Assembly: GCA_023415335.1 (NCBI GenBank)
Contig: JAEZLD010000027.1
Location: 1-24,210 of the forward strand
Source: Bacillota bacterium
Lineage (GTDB): Bacteria > Bacillota > Clostridia > Clostridiales > Caloramatoraceae
Reading direction: 5' to 3'
DNA: 24,210 nt
Below, in pieces: positions 6,883 to 14,345 of this stretch. The notes under the pieces were generated by a model. The model worked only from the letters and a program-made list of their open reading frames with translations. It had not been told where the DNA came from and did no database searches. Every line of letters starts with the position of its first letter. Position 1 is the first letter of the stretch. The position numbers and the translations under genes were made by a program.

Positions 6883-7773
6883 TTATTCTCCCGTTTTGGA
6901 ACTATTTTCTTTCTTTGGTTCTCTTCCCCTTGCCCTCCTCCTGGAAAGCCTTACTGCTCCGTAGGCTCCACCTACAATAATGATTATCACCAGTATATTT
7001 GAGACAAGGAATATTATCATCCTTTGTATAAAGAGTATTAATCCTACTGTTGTATTGGTAAAGCCCTTCTTCATGGCTCTGAAAAACTCACTTCTGCCTA
7101 TAACGCTTCTCTTACTGTCACTAACTATAGTCTTTTGAGCTATGTCTATCTCTATGGTGGAATATTGCACCCTGCTATCCCAGGACTTTTTTAGTGCCTC
7201 CAGGGACTCTATGTCTCCCCTTATGTCATAAAGCCTCTTCTGTACACTGAGTATATCCTCAACAGTAGAAGCCTTTTTCATAACCTCAAGTATCTGTGCT
7301 TCCTCCGCCTTAAGATTTGTAAGACGGGCGTCATTATCCACATAATCATCAGTAATGTCCTTGGTACTTTTCTGGGAACGGGTAATATCAAATTCGTCGT
7401 TTAGAGAATCAACAACCTCCTGACCTTCCTTAGATGGAATCCTGATTACAATGTATCCGGAATACTGGTTGACCTCCTCAGATTCAACATATCCCTCTGC
7501 CTGGACGCATTTATCTCTTATCTTATCTACAGCCTCACTTATGTTTTCGCATTCAAGGTCTATCCCATAGCTAATAATAACCATCTGCTGGGATTGGATA
7601 GCAGTATCTTTATTAGTATTTTCAGAATCTGCTTTGCCACTTTCATAGCTGGCCTTGTTTTCAGGAGCACTTCCTCCAGATGAGTTTGAATCTGCACGCG
7701 AGCTTTTCCCTCCTCCACATGCAGAAAAAACAACCATTGCTGCCAGTATACATACCAGTACTATCCTTTTCAT
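6883..7773 (-). CDS. DUF4349 lipoprotein
   Basis: 296 residues from the revised start. The N terminus is a lipoprotein signal ending in the lipobox VFSAC with Cys19 as lipidation site. A low-complexity Gly/Ser/Asn linker follows, then a DUF4349 domain with IDLECENISEAVDKI, a coiled-coil region with NLKAEEAQILEVMKKAS and a SVQKRLYDIRGDIESLE stretch. A C-terminal membrane helix (about residues 250-275) is capped by Arg-rich SRRRARG. The protein would be anchored at both ends on the outer face. The frame is open upstream to 7845, but AAGGAGGGG directly precedes the ATG at 7773 and gives a proper signal peptide. Function of the family is unknown to me. Confidence 0.88.
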   Translation of the reverse strand: MKRIVLVCILAAMVVFSACGGGKSSRADSNSSGGSAPENKASYESGKADSENTNKDTAIQSQQMVIISYGIDLECENISEAVDKIRDKCVQAEGYVESEEVNQYSGYIVIRIPSKEGQEVVDSLNDEFDITRSQKSTKDITDDYVDNDARLTNLKAEEAQILEVMKKASTVEDILSVQKRLYDIRGDIESLEALKKSWDSRVQYSTIEIDIAQKTIVSDSKRSVIGRSEFFRAMKKGFTNTTVGLILFIQRMIIFLVSNILVIIIIVGGAYGAVRLSRRRARGREPKKENSSKTGE

Positions 7774-7819
7774 AAAACCCCTCCTTATATCCTTAGACAT
7801 TAATGGCTTCTTTTTTGTT

Positions 7820-9661
7820 TCAATGGAGCAAAAGAATTTTTTCATAATCTGTAATTGTATTTGAAAGTCTTTTTATAGATGCGGCCTCCATGGAGTTGTC
7901 ATAACTACTGATAAGCTCCCTGCATTCCTTAAGCTTGCACATACAACCAAGCTTTATAAGCTCGGTAGACTTTTTTATTATGAGCGCGTAACAGATATAT
8001 TTTTCACACTCACTAAGCCTTCCAGTGTAATAATATATATATGCCAGAATTTGAAGCACCTCATATTCGTACCGTTCCTCACTATAGTAAACGTTTATTA
8101 TTTCCTCGCAGAAATAATATAGCCTTCCGCTATATGCTGCATTTATAAGTCTCATGTGGTCCATACAGGCTTTATTGTCTAATGCCTGCCTTACATACTT
8201 TATACACCTGCTGTCCCCTGTTTCCAGAAGCAGCTGTGAAAACTTCTCAAGTAACGACTCACTGCATATCTGCCTCCTGGTTCCTGAAAAATACTCATAC
8301 ATATGGAGAAGCTCCGTGTAACCAAGGCCCTTGAGGCTGATTATAAAGCTTCTTATTGCTTCCCTGGACATGGATGAATCCAACAGGATACAACAAATAC
8401 CCATCATAGAATAGTGCTCATCTTTCATAAGTGCTGAAGATGATATTTCGGAAAGACACCTTGCGTAACCTTTAGAATGAAACAAGCTATCTGCAGCAGC
8501 CTTGTTACATTCCTCTCCCTCTAGAATGCCTGCGTATTCCCCAACCCTGCTCCACATTTCCATATGCCTGTAAAAGTCCACCATAGTCTCATCCACAAGC
8601 TTCTTTGTCATAGAAAGATTTTTTTTCAGGTATTCCCCTATTTCCTCATGGCTGCAGCCTGATAGATAAAGGCTTCTGCATACCCTCAGCGTTAGCTGTC
8701 CTTCCTCCTGTTTTTCCAGGGCACATAGCTTGTAATAATCTGCGGCCTTCCTGTATTCTTCAATGGAGTATAGAGCCTCTGCCATAATCCGCCAGCTGCG
8801 TATTCCCTGATAGTCTGATAACTCCCTGAGCTCCTCCCTCCACTTAACCTTCCAAAGCCTTTCAAGGCAGTAGATGCATCCTTTATCGTCCCCAAGCTCC
8901 TTGCAGATAACAGCTCCTATGTAATAAAGCTCTCTATTATCAGGATAGAGGCTTATTGCCTCTTCAACCGCTGCTTTTCCCTCTCCGAAGCGTTCTCCTG
9001 CTATGAACGCCCAGGATATATCTCTATATAACAGGGCTGAAGGTTCAATCTCCCCTGACTCGTATATTTTTTTATATGTGCTACAGGCATCATTATATTG
9101 TCCCAGCAGGTAATAGCATTCTGCAAGAATATACTCATCTCTCCAGTCAAGGCTCATGCCGTAGTCCTCTGATTCTTTGATTATCCACTGCTTAATAAAT
9201 TCTTTTTCATTATCATATGCTCCAGTTATGCAAAGTCCACTGCTGCCAGCACCCTCTATGTCCTCAAGCTGGTACCTGCCTTTAAGACATTTACCCTTTA
9301 TGAAAACCCTTACCTGCCTTGATTTTACTTTACCCTCGTACCTATTTTCAAATACATTTGCATAATATGCCTCGCATCCCTCCACAAGCTTGAGAGTATT
9401 ATTTTCCAGATTAATGCTCTCACCAGCCCTTAAAAAAACAGCATACTCTCCAGATATATACTCCATACATTCGTTTATAAGCTCACCATAGCCTTTTAAC
9501 AGGAAAGAGGCAGCAAGCACACTTCCTTCTCCCTGCTTCACTATGGTATAGCCTTCCTCACTTATTTTAAGTATGACAACTTCCTCTGCAAAGCCTAAAG
9601 CCTGCTTAACGGTTTCATCAAATTTCTCACCATCATAAGCCATGATAATAGATGATACCAT
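7820..9661 (-). CDS. TPR protein with degenerate family-2 glycosyltransferase-like N terminus
   Basis: 613 residues from the revised start. The first 80 residues (MVSSIIMAYDGEKFDETVKQ, then GEYAVFLRAGESINLENN) follow the pattern of TPR-linked GT2 transferases, but the usual D-x-D or D-D metal site is replaced by RAGES. From about residue 170 on there are tetratricopeptide-like helices: AECYYLLGQYNDACSTYKKI, ELYYIGAVICKELGDDKG, MAEALYSIEEYRKAADYYKL and further repeats to the end. No signal or membrane segment is seen, so it is probably cytosolic. The start at 9661 has GAGG before AAGATT-ATG; in-frame starts up to 9715 lack a good site. It opens the unit that continues into the DUF4349 gene 46 bases on. 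Confidence 0.75.
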   Translation of the reverse strand: MVSSIIMAYDGEKFDETVKQALGFAEEVVILKISEEGYTIVKQGEGSVLAASFLLKGYGELINECMEYISGEYAVFLRAGESINLENNTLKLVEGCEAYYANVFENRYEGKVKSRQVRVFIKGKCLKGRYQLEDIEGAGSSGLCITGAYDNEKEFIKQWIIKESEDYGMSLDWRDEYILAECYYLLGQYNDACSTYKKIYESGEIEPSALLYRDISWAFIAGERFGEGKAAVEEAISLYPDNRELYYIGAVICKELGDDKGCIYCLERLWKVKWREELRELSDYQGIRSWRIMAEALYSIEEYRKAADYYKLCALEKQEEGQLTLRVCRSLYLSGCSHEEIGEYLKKNLSMTKKLVDETMVDFYRHMEMWSRVGEYAGILEGEECNKAAADSLFHSKGYARCLSEISSSALMKDEHYSMMGICCILLDSSMSREAIRSFIISLKGLGYTELLHMYEYFSGTRRQICSESLLEKFSQLLLETGDSRCIKYVRQALDNKACMDHMRLINAAYSGRLYYFCEEIINVYYSEERYEYEVLQILAYIYYYTGRLSECEKYICYALIIKKSTELIKLGCMCKLKECRELISSYDNSMEAASIKRLSNTITDYEKILLLH

Positions 9662-9736
9662 AATCTTCCTCATATTTATTATTGATTCTGATATATATAT
9701 ATGCACCCTTATCACATTTTAAAATAATAAAAATAA

Positions 9737-9763
9737 GGGGTCCGGCTTATTGCCGGATGCCCC
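9737..9763 (-). terminator. terminator of apeA
   Basis: GC-rich stem TCCGGC (9741-9746) / GCCGGA (9752-9757), extended by GGGG/CCCC across a two-base bulge, 12 bases beyond the apeA stop. The minus-strand tail is TTATTTTTATTATTTT. Confidence 0.85.
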
Positions 9764-9775
9764 CATAATTTACTA

Positions 9776-11188
9776 TTAAGCTTTCTCCAGGAATACCTTG
9801 TATGCCCTGTAGGTTTCGTATACATCTGCCTTGCTGGTAATTTCCCAAGGTGCATGCATGCTGAGCATCGGAACTCCGCAGTCTATTACCTCCATATCAT
9901 AACCTGCAAGTATATAGGCGATTGTTCCGCCGCCACCCTGGTCTACCTTTCCAAGCTCACCTGTCTGCCATGTAATGCCATTCTCGTTGAATATGTCCCT
10001 TAACGCTCCTACATACTCAGCGTTGGCATCATTGCAGCCGCTCTTTCCTCTGGAGCCTGTATACTTTGCAAAGGCAATACCCTTCCCAAGATAAGCCGCA
10101 TTGTACTTTTCATTTACACTTTGGTAGGTTGGATCCACTGCTGCAGTAACGTCAGAGGAAAGCATCCTTGAGTTTGTAAGCGCTCTTCTTAGCTTCAGCT
10201 CGCTGTAGCTTCCTGCAAGCTCCATAACCTCAGCAACAGTATTCTCGAAGAATCTGGACTGCATTCCAGTTGCTCCAATGCTTCCTACCTCTTCCTTATC
10301 TACAAAAAGCACTACATTGGTCTTTTCAGGCTTTTCAACCTCCATAACAGCCCTGAGAGATGTGTAGGCACAAACCCTGTCATCATGGCCATAAGCCATA
10401 ACCATGCTCCTGTCTAATCCCACATCCCTTGATTTTCCTGCAGGCACAACCTCAAGCTCTGCAGTAACAAAGTCCTCTTCATCTATTCCATACTTTTCGT
10501 TTAGGAGTCTAAGAATGTTCATCTTAACCTTGTTTTCCTTTTCTCCCTCCTTAAGAGGAATGCTTCCAAACAGTATATTTAGATCTTCACCCTCTATGGC
10601 CTTTGACAGCTTCTTTTCATTCTGTTCTGCTGCCAGATGAGGCAGAAGGTCGGTTATGTAAAGAACCGGATCTCCTTCATCCTCTCCTATTACAACATTT
10701 AGCTTTTCTCCGCCCTTTTTAATGATTACACCATGAAGTGCCAGAGGAAGGGTCACCCACTGATATTTCCTTATCCCACCATAGTAATGGGTCTTAAGCA
10801 GTGAAAGTCCCAGCTCCTGGTATAGTGGGTTTGGCTTAAGGTCAAGCCTTGGAGAATCAATATGTGAGCCTACAATGTTCATGCCCTTCTCAATTGGGCT
10901 TTTTCCAATTATAAACATAGCCACTGTTTTATCCATGTTTACAGCATAAACCTTGTCTCCATGCTTAAGCTTGGAGTTGCTTTCTATTAAGCTCTTAAGG
11001 TTCTTAAAGCCGGCTTTCTCTGCCAGCCTTATAATCTCTGCTGCAGCCTCCCTTTCTGTTTTTGAGGCATCCAGAAACCTCTTATAGCCCTCGGAAAAAG
11101 CCATCAGCCCGGAAAGCTCTTCCTCAGTAAGTTTGTCCCATACTAGCCCATATTCCTTAGTAAGACTTTTTTGATTTGAATCTTTCAT
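9776..11188 (-). CDS. apeA: M18 family aminopeptidase 1
   Basis: 470 residues, the usual size for the M18 family. A cytosolic enzyme that uses two zinc ions to remove N-terminal residues, often acidic ones, from peptides. Visible metal and catalytic motifs are GSHIDSPRLDLKP (His109), AYGHDDRVCAYT (Asp269/270), DKEEVGSIGATGM (Glu299/300), SSDVTAAVDPTY (Asp346) and SMHAPWEI (His445). A TTG codon directly precedes the ATG; the ATG is preferred, with GGGGGTG seven bases upstream. It is followed by a strong terminator. The CorA-like gene lies 87 bases upstream on the same strand, and no clear terminator separates them. Confidence 0.95.
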   Translation of the reverse strand: MKDSNQKSLTKEYGLVWDKLTEEELSGLMAFSEGYKRFLDASKTEREAAAEIIRLAEKAGFKNLKSLIESNSKLKHGDKVYAVNMDKTVAMFIIGKSPIEKGMNIVGSHIDSPRLDLKPNPLYQELGLSLLKTHYYGGIRKYQWVTLPLALHGVIIKKGGEKLNVVIGEDEGDPVLYITDLLPHLAAEQNEKKLSKAIEGEDLNILFGSIPLKEGEKENKVKMNILRLLNEKYGIDEEDFVTAELEVVPAGKSRDVGLDRSMVMAYGHDDRVCAYTSLRAVMEVEKPEKTNVVLFVDKEEVGSIGATGMQSRFFENTVAEVMELAGSYSELKLRRALTNSRMLSSDVTAAVDPTYQSVNEKYNAAYLGKGIAFAKYTGSRGKSGCNDANAEYVGALRDIFNENGITWQTGELGKVDQGGGGTIAYILAGYDMEVIDCGVPMLSMHAPWEITSKADVYETYRAYKVFLEKA

Positions 11189-11275
11189 CAATATTCACCC
11201 CCATTGGTTTTTTGTTTGTTGCTATAAATGTCATTGCCTAAAGTATATCTTACAGCAATTTAAGCCGATGAGCAA

Positions 11276-12217
11276 TTAAAACCACTCCTTTTTTTTGAAG
11301 AATATAAACATTGCTGATGATATAAAAAGCAATAGCCCTAGTATGCCTATGTATCCATATCTAAGATTATATTGAGGACAGGCAAAGAACAATCCAAAAA
11401 GCTGTACAAGAAGGGATAGGGAACCGAAGAATAATGAAACTGCCGTAAACAGCTTCATAAAGTCATTGGTTTTATTGGCCATCTCAGTTTCAAAGGCCTC
11501 TCTTACAAGCACAATATATTGAACAAGGCTTTCCATTGAGAACATAAGCTTATCAATTTTAGCATTTATCTGCTTGAGGTACTTTAACTGATCCTTATCT
11601 ATTAGGCTGTTGTCGTTACACATAAGATTATCTCCTATGTACCTTAAGGGTGTTATACACCTTCTTAAAGTATGTACCTGATGCCTAAGGTGTATCAGGG
11701 CAGATAAGAACTGCTTATCAGGTTTTTTTATAATATGTATCTCCAGGGCATCTGCTGCATTCTCTAGCTTGTTTATTATCTCATAATCACTTTGTACCAG
11801 CTTATCAAGTATACAGTAAAGCAGCCTGGCAGGATTCTTGTCCTTCAGCAGGAAAATTCCTGCTTCTCCAAGCATAAGCTGCTGCAGCTGTGAGATAATG
11901 GCAACCTCCTTCTTGGATACAGTAACCACACTGCTTTTGGTAATATATATGTTAAACTCATCAGGATATACCGAACCATTATCGTACTTTAATGCATTAA
12001 GTACAAGAAAGGTATATTCCTCAAAAAAGTCAACCTTTGCAAGCTGGCTTTGGCTCTGGCATTCTTCTATGGTATCCTCCTGAAAGTTAAAAAAAGCGGA
12101 GTTTATCCTTTTAAGCTCTCCAGGACAAAGATTAATCCAGTAAAGCTCTCCACCTGAAAGATCAACCTCATCCTCCTTTATTTCATCTATGCTGCTATCA
12201 ATTTTTAATATTTTCAT
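11276..12217 (-). CDS. CorA-family divalent-cation transporter lacking the GMN motif
   Basis: 313 residues from the revised start. The N-terminal cytoplasmic domain shows CorA signatures (ELYWINLCPGELKRI, EYTFLVLNALKYD), then a long helical stalk and two C-terminal helices at about residues 254-273 and 284-302, ending in the basic KKKEW. In CorA channels the loop after the first helix carries Y-G-M-N; here the aligned stretch is LFGLFFACPQYNLRYGY, so the selectivity motif is absent. Mg2+ transport is therefore uncertain. The longer frame from 12280 begins inside the DUF896 terminator; the ATG at 12217 has GGTGAT four bases ahead. Confidence 0.85.
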   Translation of the reverse strand: MKILKIDSSIDEIKEDEVDLSGGELYWINLCPGELKRINSAFFNFQEDTIEECQSQSQLAKVDFFEEYTFLVLNALKYDNGSVYPDEFNIYITKSSVVTVSKKEVAIISQLQQLMLGEAGIFLLKDKNPARLLYCILDKLVQSDYEIINKLENAADALEIHIIKKPDKQFLSALIHLRHQVHTLRRCITPLRYIGDNLMCNDNSLIDKDQLKYLKQINAKIDKLMFSMESLVQYIVLVREAFETEMANKTNDFMKLFTAVSLFFGSLSLLVQLFGLFFACPQYNLRYGYIGILGLLLFISSAMFIFFKKKEWF

Positions 12218-12267
12218 TAAATCACCAGTATTATGTTCCCCTTTTAGTAGGAATATATAAATAATGA

Positions 12268-12291
12268 CGGCACCTTTCATTTAAGGTACCG
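12268..12291 (-). terminator. terminator of the DUF896 gene
   Basis: Minus strand CGGTACCTT pairs with AAGGTGCCG (9 bp with one G-U) around a 6-base loop, eight bases after the stop at 12299, followed by a T-rich TCATTATTTATAT. Confidence 0.7.
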
Positions 12292-12298
12292 CCGTATA

Positions 12299-12499
12299 TT
12301 AATTTCTAAACTTTTTAGGCTTCTGTTCTGGCCTCGCGTGCTTAATCCCCTTAAGCTGGGACTCCAGGCTTTCCTTCATAGCCTCAACATAAAGCTGCCT
12401 CAGCTGCTTCTGTTCCTGCTGCTCAGCTTCTGTAAGGCCTTCCTTTCTCTGCTTTTTTGCAAGTTCATTTATCCTGTTAATCTGTTCCCTTGTAACCAT
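12299..12499 (-). CDS. DUF896 (YnzC-like) small protein
   Basis: 66 residues. It begins MVTREQINRINELAKKQ and continues EGLTEAEQQEQKQLRQLYVEA, the helical hairpin typical of DUF896/UPF0291. Structures of the family show a two-helix bundle; the cellular role is not established. The tail (KHARPEQKPKKFRN) is basic and likely disordered. A GTG four codons earlier overlaps the ribosome site AAAGGGTGG, so the ATG at 12499 is chosen. It faces the divergent phosphorylase gene at 12683 across about 180 bases. Confidence 0.92.
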   Translation of the reverse strand: MVTREQINRINELAKKQRKEGLTEAEQQEQKQLRQLYVEAMKESLESQLKGIKHARPEQKPKKFRN

Positions 12500-12604
12500 G
12501 TAAAATACCACCCTTTATTTTAAAGCTCTTTTTTCATTATATATGTTCACCCTATTATTTTATAATAATTCATGTACAAATAAAAGCACTATTTTTGTAA
12601 TAAA

Positions 12605-12635
12605 TGACTGCAGTTTTATGTACTAATAGTATAAT
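12605..12635 (+). promoter_or_regulatory. possible promoter of the plus-strand phosphorylase
   Basis: A perfect -10 TATAAT at 12630-12635 lies 47 bases before the start codon. The -35 is poor: the nearest candidate, TGACTG at 12605-12610, is 19 bases away. A weak or activator-dependent promoter is possible. Confidence 0.4.
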
Positions 12636-12682
12636 GGTATTATTAAAAATAGGTAAATTCTAGCTGCATAAGGAGGTTTATT

Positions 12683-13465
12683 ATGAGTAAAATTGCAATA
12701 ATTGGAGGAACAGGCGTATACTCACCAGAGCTTTTTACAGATGCCACCACTATGTCAGTGCAGACCCCATACGGAGCTGCATCAATTCTTAGGGCATCCT
12801 ATAAGCACAATGAGGTATTCCTGCTGGAGAGACATGGCGCAGGCCACACCACCCCTCCACATCAGGTTAACTATAGGGCTAACATCTGGGCCCTTAAAGA
12901 GCTTTCTGTTGATAGGGTAATAGGAACTGCTGCTGTGGGCTCCATGAATACTTCCATGCCCCCAGGATCCTTTGTGGTGCTTTCAGATTTTATGGATTTT
13001 ACAAAATCAAGGACTACTACCTTTTTTGAAAACAACAAAGGTGTGGTACATGTGGATATGACTGAGCCCTACTGCCCACAGGTAAGAGAAGCTCTTATAT
13101 CGGCATGCAGGAAGCTTTCACTTCCCTTTTCACCTGAAGGTGTATATGCATGCTTTGAAGGCCCACGTTTTGAAACAAAAGCGGAAATCAAAATGTTCCA
13201 GTCTCTTGGAGCAGATGTGGTAGGAATGACAAATGTACCAGAGGTAGTGCTGGCAAAGGAAGCAAATCTTTGTTATGGAACAGTAGCCATGGTAACCAAC
13301 TTCTGCACCGGAATCTCAAAGACTCCTCTCTCTCACCATGAGGTCCTAAACACCATGCAGTCCATGTCAGATAACATCAGAAGCCTTATACTTCTTGCAG
13401 TAGATGAAATGAGTACAACCCGGAGATGTTCATGCAGTACCTCTGTAAATCAGAACCTTATATAG
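12683..13465 (+). CDS. MTAP/PNP-family nucleoside phosphorylase, probably 6-oxopurine type
   Basis: 260 residues of the trimeric PNP/methylthioadenosine phosphorylase family. It splits a purine nucleoside or its 5'-methylthio form with phosphate. Family motifs are IIGGTGVY (6-13), ERHGAGH...PHQVNYRANI (49-68), GPRFETKAEIKMF (160-172) and GADVVGMTNVPEVVLAKE (176-193). Where true MTAPs carry T-D-Y-D to bind adenine, this one reads TNFCTG with Asn206, as in enzymes for 6-oxopurines. Guanosine, inosine or methylthioinosine are thus likelier than methylthioadenosine. A C-x-C pair (C249, C251) ends the protein, as in some thermophile homologues. AGGAGG lies seven bases before the ATG. It is the only plus-strand protein gene here. 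Confidence 0.9.
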   Translation: MSKIAIIGGTGVYSPELFTDATTMSVQTPYGAASILRASYKHNEVFLLERHGAGHTTPPHQVNYRANIWALKELSVDRVIGTAAVGSMNTSMPPGSFVVLSDFMDFTKSRTTTFFENNKGVVHVDMTEPYCPQVREALISACRKLSLPFSPEGVYACFEGPRFETKAEIKMFQSLGADVVGMTNVPEVVLAKEANLCYGTVAMVTNFCTGISKTPLSHHEVLNTMQSMSDNIRSLILLAVDEMSTTRRCSCSTSVNQNLI

Positions 13466-13522
13466 CACATATTAAAGCCTGCCCATATATTAAGGCTTAA
13501 CTTATACTCTCAGAAAATAATA

Positions 13523-13551
13523 AAAAACATCTGCTTAATGCAGATGTTTTT
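13523..13551. terminator. bidirectional terminator between the phosphorylase and the tRNA-Glu pair
   Basis: Perfect 12-bp stem: AAAAACATCTGC at 13523-13534 and its complement at 13540-13551, loop TTAAT. It has A and T tracts on both sides, so it can end the plus-strand phosphorylase and the minus-strand tRNA transcript. A second, weaker hairpin (AGCCT/AGGCT near 13475-13498) precedes it. Confidence 0.88.
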
Positions 13552-13554
13552 ATT

Positions 13555-13629
13555 TGGTAGTCCTATGGGGAATCGAACCCCAGTTTCCGCCGTGAGAGGG
13601 CGACGTCCTAACCGCTAGACCATAAGACC
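13555..13629 (-). tRNA. tRNA-Glu (anticodon CTC), copy with wobble-rich acceptor stem
   Basis: Minus strand. The acceptor GGTCTTA pairs with TAGGACT through two G-U pairs (G1-U72 and U5-G68), followed by discriminator A and encoded CCA (13555-13557). The anticodon loop CTCTCAC gives CTC, which reads GAG. The T arm has GGTTCGATTCC. Apart from the acceptor stem and a few positions it matches the neighbouring tRNA-Glu, so the pair probably arose by duplication. Confidence 0.92.
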
Positions 13630-13635
13630 ATATAT

Positions 13636-13710
13636 TGGTGACCCCGTGGGGACTCGAACCCCAGTTACCGCCGTGAGAGGGCGATGTCCTAACCGCTAGA
13701 CCACGGGGCC
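13636..13710 (-). tRNA. tRNA-Glu (anticodon CTC)
   Basis: Minus strand. The acceptor GGCCCCG pairs with CGGGGTC (one G-U), with discriminator A and encoded CCA (13636-13638). The anticodon loop CTCTCAC gives anticodon CTC; D arm TAGCGGTTAGGA and T arm GGTTCGAGTCC are standard. It lies first in a two-tRNA transcript, six bases ahead of the second copy, with a shared promoter upstream. Confidence 0.95.
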
Positions 13711-13724
13711 AGCTGACATTTAAT

Positions 13725-13752
13725 AGTTTACCATAATTATAGAAAATGTCAA
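13725..13752 (-). promoter_or_regulatory. promoter of the tRNA-Glu pair
   Basis: Minus strand perfect -35 TTGACA (13747-13752) and -10 TAAACT (13725-13730), spacer 16. The transcript would start about eight bases before the first tRNA. Confidence 0.7.
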
Positions 13753-13788
13753 TACTTTATTTTATACTTTTTTTCTGTCATTTGTTTC

Positions 13789-14226
13789 CTACTTGTATGC
13801 ATCAATCAGAAGCCCTCGTAGCTCCTCAATTTTTTCTGCAAGCTGCATGGTTTCCTTCTGCTGCTCGATTACCTCACGGGTAATCTCGTCAAGCTTCCTG
13901 TTGATTATTTCAATTCTTGTATGTACGCCATAATCAAAAGGACCTGTTTCTTTTTTAAGTACATATGCATTCTTCACAACATAGGCAAGATACTCCTGTA
14001 TCTGCCTTCTATATTCCCTGGCATCCTCCACGCCTCTTGTCATGATAAGCCTTTTACCGGCTCTGTCTATTTTCTTCATCATCTCTTCGAACTGCTGCTG
14101 GGACCTTTCCTTATTTGCCATATCCATGGTTGCGGAAAAGTCCTGCCCTTTGCTGTGAACTCTTTCAGTACTCTCTGGCTTGCTTAAAGCTGTCTTGCTT
14201 CCCAAACTGCTTACCTTCAATGGCAT
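13789..14226 (-). CDS. YaaR family protein (DUF327)
   Basis: 145 residues, matching the family's length. A disordered, Ser-rich N terminus of about 40 residues is followed by long helices: QQFEEMMKKIDRAGKRLIMTR, EYRRQIQEYLAYVVKNAYVLKK and the C-terminal KLDEITREVIEQQKETMQL. The I-D-x-x-G-K-R-L and YRRQIQEYL motifs are the family's hallmark. Its function is unknown. In Bacillus the gene sits in the yaaQ-yaaR-holB cluster, but here it follows rnhC, so the context differs. The ATG has a G-rich ribosome site (GGGGGAG) about eight bases upstream. An AT-rich inverted repeat (14311-14332) lies in the gap to rnhC. Confidence 0.85.
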   Translation of the reverse strand: MPLKVSSLGSKTALSKPESTERVHSKGQDFSATMDMANKERSQQQFEEMMKKIDRAGKRLIMTRGVEDAREYRRQIQEYLAYVVKNAYVLKKETGPFDYGVHTRIEIINRKLDEITREVIEQQKETMQLAEKIEELRGLLIDAYK

Positions 14227-14345
14227 GCTACTGCTCCCCCTCTTCTCTATTACCTCTATTCTCTCATAGTTTGATCCCTACAGCATAGCCCCTATACAAT
14301 ATTTCTAAGCTCAAATTTCTTTTTAAATTTGAACTTTTTCATTCT

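Noticed and set aside
9690..9702. Short AT dinucleotide run upstream of the TPR gene
   Set aside because: About six TA units; too short and too common in AT-rich leaders to be called a repeat element.
12500..12682. Riboswitch in the DUF896/phosphorylase divergent region
   Set aside because: I looked for purine or SAM riboswitch elements suited to a purine-salvage enzyme and saw no conserved core, only promoter-like AT-rich sequence.
14311..14332. Inverted repeat TCAAATTT/AAATTTGA between yaaR and rnhC
   Set aside because: The stem is almost pure A/T and the T-run follows on the plus strand, where no gene ends. It is not counted as a terminator.
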